The position numbers and the translations under genes are program-made. This document shows positions 57,207-64,000 of a stretch of DNA of 64,000 bases, in pieces. Numbering within the stretch: position 1 is the first letter of the stretch; the number at the start of each line of letters is the position of its first letter. The DNA is taken from assembly GCF_016863015.1 (NCBI RefSeq), contig NZ_BOOB01000024.1, forward strand, positions 1 to 64,000, read 5' to 3'. The stretch is from Microbispora amethystogenes (lineage in GTDB: Bacteria > Actinomycetota > Actinomycetes > Streptosporangiales > Streptosporangiaceae). Below the pieces are notes generated by a model, which searched no databases, was not told the DNA's origin, and saw only the letters and a list, made by a program, of their open reading frames with translations.

Positions 57207-57713
57207 ATGACACGGGTGCTGGTCGCCTACGGGTCCAGGCGAGGCTCGACCGCGGACATCGCGGGCTGGATCGGCGACACCCTGCGCGATCAGGGGCTTG
57301 AGGCCGAGGTGGCGGACGCCGGGGCGGTCCGCGATGTGACGCCGTACGACGCGGTGGTGCTGGGCGGCGCGCTGTACGCGGGACGCTGGCACAAGGACGC
57401 CCGTCGCTTCGCCCGCCGGCACGCCGTGGCGCTGTCGGGACGGCCGGTCTGGCTGTTCAGCAGCGGGCCGCTCGACCGGTCCGCGGACGAGGCGGAGATC
57501 CCGCCGGTTCCCCAGGCGGCCCGGGCGTCGGCCGCTCTCGGCGCACGTGAGCACCGGACGTTCGGCGGGCGGCTCGCCCGCGACGCCGAGGGCTTCCTCG
57601 CATCGAGGATCGCCGAGAGGACCGGAGGCGACTACCGTGACCCGGACCGGGTGCGCGCCTGGGCCCGGCAGGTCGCCGAGCATGTGGCGACCACGCAGGG
57701 GACGGAGGCCTGA
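57207..57713 (+). CDS. Flavodoxin-domain protein (HemG-like)
   Basis: A 168-residue soluble flavoprotein: VLVAYGSRRGSTADIAGWIG is the FMN phosphate loop and PYDAVVLGGALYAGRWHKDA the second flavin loop. The WLFSSGPLDRSADE segment and C-terminal WARQVAEHV are typical of the protoporphyrinogen-oxidase-like (HemG) flavodoxins that are frequent in DosR-type regulons of actinomycetes. AAAGGAGG lies 5 nt upstream of the ATG. It may pass electrons during hypoxia. Confidence 0.88.
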   Translation: MTRVLVAYGSRRGSTADIAGWIGDTLRDQGLEAEVADAGAVRDVTPYDAVVLGGALYAGRWHKDARRFARRHAVALSGRPVWLFSSGPLDRSADEAEIPPVPQAARASAALGAREHRTFGGRLARDAEGFLASRIAERTGGDYRDPDRVRAWARQVAEHVATTQGTEA

Positions 57714-57836
57714 CCTGCTCCTCGCACCACCACCAGATCACGTGGTGGCAGCTTGCTCCTCCGGGCCCGCCGGGGTGCTCGGGCGGCGGCGCTCACGCCG
57801 TTCGGGCATGCCGGTCAGGCCCGGGGTCGCGGACGG

Positions 57837-58154
57837 TCATCGGCGTCCCTGGCCGGCGCCGGGTGCCGCGACATGCGCCACAACCGGCCCGCCGTGAACG
57901 GCGCGGCGGTACGCCTCGCGGGCGGTGGCGCGGATGAGTTCCGGACGGGCGGACGCGGTGGGGCGGATGCACACGTAGATGTGCACCATGCCGTCGATGT
58001 CCGCGAGGCGCACGTCGTCCACCGCTCCGGTGAACTCTTCCCGCAGGGCCTCCCGCACGGCGCGCCGTACGACCGGGCCGGTGGCCGCTTCTCGGTTCTC
58101 GTCGTCGTCCTGCGGGCGGGGGAGCCGGCGGGGGCCGGTGTTCAGGATCGTCAT
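57837..58154 (-). CDS. Hypothetical 105-residue protein under a DosR-like box
   Basis: A small soluble protein with an alternating helix/strand pattern (VVRRAVREALREEFTGAVDD, VRLADIDGMVHIYVCIRPTA). It resembles an asp23/ACT-like fold only loosely; I do not recognise its family. Support for being real: coding-like composition, and a near-perfect DosR-like box 36 nt upstream of its ATG. Confidence 0.6.
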   Translation of the reverse strand: MTILNTGPRRLPRPQDDDENREAATGPVVRRAVREALREEFTGAVDDVRLADIDGMVHIYVCIRPTASARPELIRATAREAYRRAVHGGPVVAHVAAPGAGQGRR

Positions 58155-58189
58155 GACTCGACCCTGCCGCCGACCGTCCGGTGCGGGGA

Positions 58190-58206
58190 GGGCCGAAGGT
58201 CCCCGG
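58190..58206 (-). promoter_or_regulatory. DosR-like box before the small hypothetical gene
   Basis: On the minus strand it reads CGGGGACCTTCGGCCC, containing GGGACCTTCGGCCC, the clearest of the five sites in the window. Confidence 0.7.
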
Positions 58207-58270
58207 GCCCCGCGCTGAACGTCGCTTCGGTCCCGGCCGTGATCGGCTCACGCGCCGAGCGCCCGGCCGG

Positions 58271-59080
58271 TCAGACGCTGGTGACGCCGTGGGCGGCGAA
58301 CTGGGCGTGTACGCGATCGAGCAGGGCGCGGTCCGGCGGCCTGACGTCGGCCAGGGGGAACGTGAGCCCGAGCCGGGCGTACTTGCCGGCGGCCATGCGG
58401 TGGAAGGGCAGCACGTCGACCCGTTCGACGTTGCCGAGCGTCGCGACGAACCGGGCCAGGCCGTCCACGTTCTCCACTCCGTCGGTGAGGCCGGGAACCA
58501 GGACGAACCGCACCCAGACCGGGCGGCCCAGGTCGGCCAGCCGGCGGGCGAAGCGCAGGGTCGGCTCCAGGCTCGCCCCGGTCAGCCGCCGGTAGCCCTT
58601 CGGGTCGTACGACTTGATGTCGAGCAGCACGAGGTCGGTGTCGGCGAGCAGCGCGTCGCTCGCGCGGTCGCCGAGGAAGCCCGAGGTGTCCAGCGCGGTG
58701 TGCAGGCCGCTCTCGTGGCAGCGGCGCAGGAGTTCGCCGGTGAAGCGGGGCTGGAGCAGCGGTTCGCCGCCGCTGACCGTCACCCCGCCGCCGGCGACAG
58801 AGATGAACCGGCGGTATCGGTCCACCTCGGTCATGACCTCGTCCACCGTGACCCGGCGGCCGTCGCGCATCCGCCAGGTCTCGGGGTTGTGGCAGTAGAG
58901 GCAGCGCAGCGGGCAGCCGCAGGCGAACACCACGAAGCGGGTGCCCGGACCGTCCACCCCGACCGACAGGTCCCACGACTCGATGACGCCGGAGCCCGCC
59001 GCCGGCTCCGCCTGGCAGAGTTCGGCGGCCGCGTCCTGGCGGAGCCGGGCAGTGGACTCTGACGGCACCCTGTCGCGCAT
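58271..59080 (-). CDS. pflA: Pyruvate formate-lyase activating enzyme (radical SAM)
   Basis: A 269-residue radical-SAM enzyme that installs the glycyl radical on PflB. CPLRCLYCHNPETW holds the C-x3-C-x2-C cluster motif, GGGVTVSGGEPLLQP the SAM-binding GGE motif, and DLVLLDIKSYDPKGYRRLTG and VLPFHRMAAGKYARLG are typical of PflA. The N-terminus is ~20 residues longer than usual. The gene starts with ATG overlapping the pflB stop (TGATG); a GTG one codon upstream is equally possible. Co-translated with pflB. Confidence 0.93.
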   Translation of the reverse strand: MRDRVPSESTARLRQDAAAELCQAEPAAGSGVIESWDLSVGVDGPGTRFVVFACGCPLRCLYCHNPETWRMRDGRRVTVDEVMTEVDRYRRFISVAGGGVTVSGGEPLLQPRFTGELLRRCHESGLHTALDTSGFLGDRASDALLADTDLVLLDIKSYDPKGYRRLTGASLEPTLRFARRLADLGRPVWVRFVLVPGLTDGVENVDGLARFVATLGNVERVDVLPFHRMAAGKYARLGLTFPLADVRPPDRALLDRVHAQFAAHGVTSV

Positions 59081-61371
59081 CACAGGCGCCCGTGGAAGGT
59101 GCGGTCGATCACGTCCTGCTGCTGCTCGCGGGTGAGCCGGACGAAGTTCACGGCGTAGCCGGAGACCCGGATCGTGAGCTGGGGATACTTCTCGGGGTGG
59201 TCCATCGCGTCGACCAGCGTGGCCCGGTCGAGCACGTTGACGTTCATGTGGAAGCCGCCCGCGTCGAAGTAGCCGTCGAGCACACCCACCAGGTCGGCGA
59301 CCCGGTCCTCCACCGTACGGCCCAGCCCTTCGGGGGTGACGGTGCTGGTCAGCGAGATGCCGTCCTGCGCCTGGTCGTAGGGGAGCTTGGCCACCGACAC
59401 CGCCGACGCGACCAGCCCGTGCCGGTCGCGGCCGTTCATCGGGTTGGCGCCGGGCGCGAACGGCGTGCCGGCCCTGCGCCCGTCGGGGGTGTTGCCGGTG
59501 TGCTTGCCGTAGACCACGTTGGAGGTGATGGTGAGCACCGACTGGGTGTGCTCGGCGTCCCGGTAGGCCGGGTGGCGGCGGATCTTGTCCATGAACGCCC
59601 GCACCAGGTCCACCGCGATGGCGTCGGCGCGGTCGTCGTTGTTGCCGTACGCCGGGTAGTCGCCCTCCACCACGTAGTCCACGGCGAGCCCGGTCTCGTC
59701 GCGGATCACCCGCACGGTCGCGTGCCTGATGGCCGACAGGCTGTCGGCGGCCACCGAGAGGCCCGCGATGCCGCAGGCGAGCGTGCGCTTGACGGGATAG
59801 TCGTGCAGCGCCATCTCGATGCGCTCGTAGGCGTACTTGTCGTGCATGTAGTGGATGACGTTCAGCGCGTTCACGTACGTCTTCGCCAGCCAGTCCATCA
59901 TCCGGTCGAACGCCGCCGCGACCTCCTCGTAGTCGAGCACGTCGCCGGTCAGCGCGGGGCAGGCCGGGCCGACCTGCTCGCCCGTCATCTCGTCGCGCCC
60001 ACCGTTGATCGCGTACAGCAGGGTCTTGGCGAGGTTGACCCGGGCGCCGAAGAACTGCATCTGCCGGCCGACGGGGGCGGCCGAGACGCAGCAGGCGATG
60101 GCGGTGTCGTCGCCGTACGCCGGCCGCATCAGCTCGTCGCTCTCGTACTGGATCGAGCTGGTCTCGATGGAGAGGCGGGCGCAGAACCGCTTGAACGGCT
60201 CGGGCAGCCGCGGTGACCAGAAAACGGTCAGGTTCGGCTCCGGCGCCGGGCCGAGGTTGCGCAGCGTCTGCAGGTAGCGGTAGCTGGTGCGGGTGACCAG
60301 CGGCCTGCCGTCGGCGCCGATGCCGCCGATCGACTCCGTCACCCAGGTCGGGTCGCCGGAGAAGAGCTGGTCGTACTCGGGAGTGCGCAGGAAGCGGACG
60401 ATGCGCAGCTTGATCACGAAGTCGTCGACGAGCTCCTGGGCCTCCTGCTCGGTGAGCCAGCCCTCGGCGAGGTCACGCTCCAGGTAGACGTCCACGAAGG
60501 TGGAGGTGCGGCCGAGGGACATCGCCGCGCCGTTCTGCTCCTTCACGGCGGCGAGGTAGGCGAAGTACAGCCACTGAATCGCCTCGTGGGCCGTCGCGGC
60601 GGGGTGGGAGATGTCGTGGCCGTAGGAGGCGGCCATGGTCTTCAGCTCGCCCAGCGCGCGGATCTGCTCGGCCAGCTCCTCCCGGTCGCGGATGACCGCG
60701 TCGGTGGAGAACTCCCCGTCGAGCGAGCGCAGTTCGGCCCGTTTGGCCTCGACAAGCCGGTCCACGCCGTAGAGGGCGACGCGCCGGTAGTCGCCGATGA
60801 TGCGCCCGCGGCCGTACGCGTCGGGCAGGCCGGTGATGACCCCGGCGCGGCGGGCCGCCCGGATCTCGGGGGTGTAGGCGTCGAAGACGCCGTCGTTGTG
60901 CGTCTTGCGATACCTGGTGAAGATCTCCTTCACCTGGGGGGCGAGTGCGTACCCGTACGCGGCGAGGCCGTTCTCCACCATCCGCAGCCCGCCCGCGGGC
61001 ATGATCGCCCGCTTCAGCGGGGCGTCGGTCTGCAGGCCGACGATCAGCTCGCGGCCGCAGTCGATGTAGCCGGGCCGGTGCGAGGTGATGGAGGAGGGCG
61101 TGGCGGTGTCCACGTCGTACACCCCGCGCCGCCGCTCCTCGGGGAACAGGGCCGACACCTCCGCCCACACCGCGCGGGTCCGCTCGGTGGGGCCCTCCAG
61201 GAACGACTCGTCGCCTTCGTACGGCGTGTAGTTGGCCTGGATGAAGTCGCGCACATCGACCCGCTCACGCCAGGCCGTGCCGCGGAAGCCGCGCCACGCG
61301 CCGTGCGCGGCCGCCTGCTCCCTGGCCCCGTGCTCCCTGACCCCATGCTCGCCGGGCTGTGTGACCGTCAT
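59080..61371 (-). CDS. pflB: Pyruvate formate-lyase
   Basis: A 763-residue glycyl-radical enzyme converting pyruvate and CoA to acetyl-CoA and formate. The active-site pair C427-C428 ([11 protein letters not shown]), the radical glycine G738 in RVSGYAVNF near the C-terminus, and family blocks such as [20 protein letters not shown] and [11 protein letters not shown] are all present. Length and Cys/Gly positions match the E. coli enzyme (760 residues). It precedes pflA in an overlapping operon. A DosR-like box lies 81 nt upstream. Oxygen cleaves this enzyme, so it implies real anaerobic spells. Confidence 0.95.
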   Translation of the reverse strand: MTVTQPGEHGVREHGAREQAAAHGAWRGFRGTAWRERVDVRDFIQANYTPYEGDESFLEGPTERTRAVWAEVSALFPEERRRGVYDVDTATPSSITSHRPGYIDCGRELIVGLQTDAPLKRAIMPAGGLRMVENGLAAYGYALAPQVKEIFTRYRKTHNDGVFDAYTPEIRAARRAGVITGLPDAYGRGRIIGDYRRVALYGVDRLVEAKRAELRSLDGEFSTDAVIRDREELAEQIRALGELKTMAASYGHDISHPAATAHEAIQWLYFAYLAAVKEQNGAAMSLGRTSTFVDVYLERDLAEGWLTEQEAQELVDDFVIKLRIVRFLRTPEYDQLFSGDPTWVTESIGGIGADGRPLVTRTSYRYLQTLRNLGPAPEPNLTVFWSPRLPEPFKRFCARLSIETSSIQYESDELMRPAYGDDTAIACCVSAAPVGRQMQFFGARVNLAKTLLYAINGGRDEMTGEQVGPACPALTGDVLDYEEVAAAFDRMMDWLAKTYVNALNVIHYMHDKYAYERIEMALHDYPVKRTLACGIAGLSVAADSLSAIRHATVRVIRDETGLAVDYVVEGDYPAYGNNDDRADAIAVDLVRAFMDKIRRHPAYRDAEHTQSVLTITSNVVYGKHTGNTPDGRRAGTPFAPGANPMNGRDRHGLVASAVSVAKLPYDQAQDGISLTSTVTPEGLGRTVEDRVADLVGVLDGYFDAGGFHMNVNVLDRATLVDAMDHPEKYPQLTIRVSGYAVNFVRLTREQQQDVIDRTFHGRL

Positions 61372-61848
61372 CGTCGGCCCCTCTCGTCGGTGTCCGCTTT
61401 CACTGTCGTTCCTGCGGTCGTCCGTCTCGCCGAGCAGAGGTCACCGATCACGAGGACCAAAGTCATCCGGCCGTCGCCGGTCCGTGTAACTTTCAGCCGC
61501 GGCTTGATCGCGCGGAGGCGCGACACACCCCGTGGGCGGCACCGGGACCCGCCGTGCCGAGCGACCCGGTCACGCTCCGCCGATCGTCCGTTGACGCCCG
61601 AACCACGACGTGCGTACGGTCCGCCTGCGAACCCGAAGTCACTACGAAGGAAATCGTTTGTCGGGCTCACCACGAGCGGCGATTCGGCGAATGTGGCATG
61701 TGGAGTGCGTGAAGGTTTTCGTCACCCGGCCAGTCGCCCCGCCATCGGCAACCAGTCGGAAACCGGTATCTCGGCAACTTCGCGCCCCGCCTCGGCGGCT
61801 CCCGCTCAGGCTCTCCTCTCCAACCCACCACCGCCTTCGAGGACACAC
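61372..61848. promoter_or_regulatory. Divergent control region of pflB and a CBM2 glycoside hydrolase
   Basis: GAGGACCAAAGTCATCC (61452-61468; on the minus strand GGATGACTTTGGTCCTC) is a DosR-like box for pflB. TGTAACTTTCA (61485-61495) is one mismatch from the TGAAACTTTCA site of the cellulase gene and may serve the hydrolase gene at 61849. The other ~350 bases show no gene; the region from 61620 on is less GC-rich and probably holds the promoter and leader of the hydrolase gene. Confidence 0.55.
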
Positions 61849-64000
61849 ATGCGACTCTTCTCCCATCGATCGGGGACGGCGCTGGCCGCCGTCCTCTGTG
61901 CCGGGGCCACGGCCCTCACTCTCACGCCGGCCGCCCAGGCTGCGGCCGGCTGCCAGGTCACCTACACGATCAGCAGCGAGTGGCCGGGGGGTTTCGGCGC
62001 GAACGTCAGCGTCGACAACCTCGGTGACCCGATCAGCGGCTGGAAGCTGACCTGGTCGTTCGGCGCGGGCCAGACCGTCACCCAGCTCTGGAACGGCAGC
62101 TACACCCAGTCGGGCGCGCAGGTCACCGTCACCGACGCCGGCTACAACGCCTCCATCCCCACCGGCGGCTCGGCCGGCTTCGGCTTCAACGGCTCGTCGA
62201 CCGGTTCCAACCCCGTCCCTGCGAACTTCGCCCTCAACGGCACCCCCTGCACCGGCGCCGTCAGCAGCCCGTCGGCGAGCCCCACCCGGTCGCCCAGCGC
62301 GAGCCCGAGCGCGTCCCCCTCACAGAGCCCGTCGCCCAGCGCCTCGCCGAGCGCCTCGCCCAGTCCCTCGCCGAGCCCTTCGGTCAGCCCCTCGGGCAGC
62401 CCGCCTCCCACGAACCCCGTGGGCAAGGTGCTCACCGTGGCCGCCGGCTCCCCGTTCCGGCCGGTCACCCACGTCGCGACCGGCGGCCTGTACGGCCTGG
62501 CGGAGAACGGCAAACCGGCGGACTCGACCCTGCTGCCGCTGAAGGTCAACTCGTTGACGCAGCCGGCCCCCGGGGTGGGACAGCGGCCCAACGGCCAGCC
62601 GCCCGGCGGAGACTCGCTGCTGGTGGCGCCGCAGGCCACCCGGGTCGGCGCGGGGGAGTACATCCGGATGCCGGACATCTACTCCAACTTCCCCTACCAG
62701 TGGGTGAGCTGGAACGACTGGCTCGCCAAGGTGGACACGATGGTCCGCGCCCGGCTGAACGCCACCTCGGTGAGCAACATCCTCGGCTGGGAGCTGTGGA
62801 ACGAGCCGGACTGGACGTGGAAGACCGCCAACGCCGGGGCCTTCAACGACGGCTGGACGCGCACCTTCCGGGCGGTGCGGGCGCTGGACACCACGACGCC
62901 GATCGTGGGGCCGAGCATCTCCTACTACAACCGCTCGTGGCTGTCGTCGTTCCTCAGCAGCGCCAAGGCGGCCGGCACGCTGCCGGACATCATCTGCTGG
63001 CATGAGCTGGGCAGCCCCAACAACATCGCCGCCAACATCGCCGACTACCGCGCGCTGGAGTCGTCGCTGGGCATCAGCCCCCGGCGGATCTCGATCAACG
63101 AGTACGCCGCGACGAGCGAGGTGGACGTCCCCGGCCGGATCGCCAGCTACGTGGCCAAGTTCGAGCGGGCCGGGGTGGAGTCGGCGCACCGGGCGTTCTG
63201 GTACGAGTTCGGCACCATGAACGGCCTGGTGACCAACAACACCCAGCCCACCGGGACCTGGTGGCTCTACAAGTGGTACGGCGACATGGCCGGCCGGATG
63301 GTCACCACCACCCCGCCGAACCAGACCGGGCTGGACGGCTTCGCCTCCTACGACAGCACCCGCAAGATCGTGAATGTGGTCCTGGGCAACGAGGCCGGCA
63401 CCAACACGGTCCGCCTGACCGGGATCGGCGCGCTCGGCCCCTCCGTCCAGGTGACCGTGGAGTCGACGCACACGCAGAGCCGCTTCACCTCGGCCCCGGC
63501 GGCCACCCCCATCTCCAGCACCGTCTATTGCGTGACCGGTGACCAGCTGCTGGTGATCGTGCCGAACATGGCCGCCTCCGACGGATATCACGTGGTCGTC
63601 CAGCCGGCCGGCGGGGTGCCGTCGTACCAGCAGCGGTACGAGGCGGAGGACGGGTCGGTCTTCCGCGCGCAGCGGCTGACGGCCTCCAGCGCGTCCGAGG
63701 GCGGCTACGTGGGCCGCATCGACAACGCCACGAGCACGCACTCCACCGACAGCTACGTCGACTTCGTGGTGAACGTGCCGACCGCGAGGACGTACACGAT
63801 GACCATCGGCTACGCCAACGGCGGCGGCGCCACCGCCACCCAGGGCCTGGCCGTGAACGGCGGATCGTGGGGCACCGTCAGCTACCCGGCCACCTCCGGC
63901 TGGGGCCAGTTCGGCGCGACCACCGACACCACCGTCAGCCTCAAGGCCGGATACAACGTGATCCGCCTGGCCAAGGGTTCTCCCGGATTCTCCGGTGCGA
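61849..64000 (+). CDS. Secreted CBM2-linked glycoside hydrolase, clan GH-A, with CBM35-like tail (partial)
   Basis: Runs off the window end; 717 codons are visible. Signal peptide (1-32, VLCAGATALTLTPAAQA), CBM2 (~35-135, CQVTYTISSEWPGGFGANVS), Ser-Pro linker (~140-190), then a beta/alpha barrel with the likely acid/base E319 in WELWNEPDW and nucleophile E418 in ISINEYAATSEVDV, in the strand 4 / strand 7 order of clan GH-A. CWHELGSPNNIAANIADYRA lies between. A beta-sandwich follows, then YQQRYEAEDGSVFRAQ, the typical entry of a CBM35/CBM6 module. I cannot assign the family (GH39- or GH5-related possible). The 3' end and any further modules are unseen. Confidence 0.75.
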   Translation, partial: MRLFSHRSGTALAAVLCAGATALTLTPAAQAAAGCQVTYTISSEWPGGFGANVSVDNLGDPISGWKLTWSFGAGQTVTQLWNGSYTQSGAQVTVTDAGYNASIPTGGSAGFGFNGSSTGSNPVPANFALNGTPCTGAVSSPSASPTRSPSASPSASPSQSPSPSASPSASPSPSPSPSVSPSGSPPPTNPVGKVLTVAAGSPFRPVTHVATGGLYGLAENGKPADSTLLPLKVNSLTQPAPGVGQRPNGQPPGGDSLLVAPQATRVGAGEYIRMPDIYSNFPYQWVSWNDWLAKVDTMVRARLNATSVSNILGWELWNEPDWTWKTANAGAFNDGWTRTFRAVRALDTTTPIVGPSISYYNRSWLSSFLSSAKAAGTLPDIICWHELGSPNNIAANIADYRALESSLGISPRRISINEYAATSEVDVPGRIASYVAKFERAGVESAHRAFWYEFGTMNGLVTNNTQPTGTWWLYKWYGDMAGRMVTTTPPNQTGLDGFASYDSTRKIVNVVLGNEAGTNTVRLTGIGALGPSVQVTVESTHTQSRFTSAPAATPISSTVYCVTGDQLLVIVPNMAASDGYHVVVQPAGGVPSYQQRYEAEDGSVFRAQRLTASSASEGGYVGRIDNATSTHSTDSYVDFVVNVPTARTYTMTIGYANGGGATATQGLAVNGGSWGTVSYPATSGWGQFGATTDTTVSLKAGYNVIRLAKGSPGFSGA

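Noticed and set aside
62320-63741. Antisense frame of ~470 codons opposite the terminal glycoside hydrolase
   Set aside because: Shadow of the CBM2 hydrolase; no recognisable domains or ribosome site.

Overview
The window is high-GC actinomycete DNA. Strong codon bias, Ser-Pro linkers joining carbohydrate-binding modules, SigJ-type (ECF41) sigma remains, the XRE/DUF397/HATPase trio and a DosR-like regulon all fit a soil actinobacterium. A Streptosporangiaceae-type genome (Nonomuraea, Microbispora or Streptosporangium relatives) is my best guess from gene style only. There are no rRNA genes, no intact tRNA, no CRISPR array and no intact insertion sequence.

Layout. 0-1.8 kb is a graveyard: the tail of a CBM6 protein, a D-cysteine desulfhydrase stub, an internally deleted IS3-family element with both inverted repeats, a tRNA-Pro-like 3' fragment and a broken ECF41 sigma gene. 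1.8-4.6 kb is an overlapping operon (two microproteins, a VioB-like ferritin/CDGSH protein, an alpha/beta hydrolase). 4.9-10.3 kb carries two secreted proteins. The second is a 1294-residue fusion of a parallel beta-helix, a CdtB-like nuclease/phosphatase and a ricin-like trefoil, the most striking protein here. 10.3-11.3 kb is a second scar (truncated isomerase against a GH43/CBM6 remnant). 11.4-17.2 kb is all minus strand: a methyltransferase, an MFS permease, a divergent metallophosphoesterase and an unknown Cys-Cys protein, then an arsenate reductase and a PiT phosphate permease, which suggests arsenic/phosphorus chemistry.

18.1-31.9 kb is a plant-cell-wall degradation island: GH5 endoglucanase, GH51-like arabinofuranosidase, two GH29 fucosidases sharing an identical 360-bp lectin module, a LacI regulator and a sugar ABC transporter operon. 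Its control regions carry CGAAA-N-TTTCG-type palindromes and LacI-like operators. 32-43.1 kb deals with metals and redox: a P1B-5 ATPase fused to hemerythrin, a secreted tandem rubrerythrin, a DUF305 lipoprotein and a copper operon (two CopZ, an HVHP-motif protein, CopA) with C4-N-G4 operators. 43.2-46.9 kb is mixed (GNAT, protease remnant, endonuclease V, XRE/DUF397/HATPase). 47-49.9 kb returns to cell-wall esterases (CE12 and CE2, each with CBM2), and 50-51.9 kb has NYN and PIN domain nucleases.

51.9-61.4 kb is a hypoxia/fermentation island: Acg-type nitroreductase, AdhE, a DosS-like kinase remnant, a DoxX protein, a flavodoxin, a small conserved-looking protein, PflA and PflB. DosR-like boxes (GGGACYTTCGGCCC type) lie in five of its control regions. 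The window ends inside another CBM2-linked glycoside hydrolase, so fermentative genes are interleaved with polysaccharide genes.
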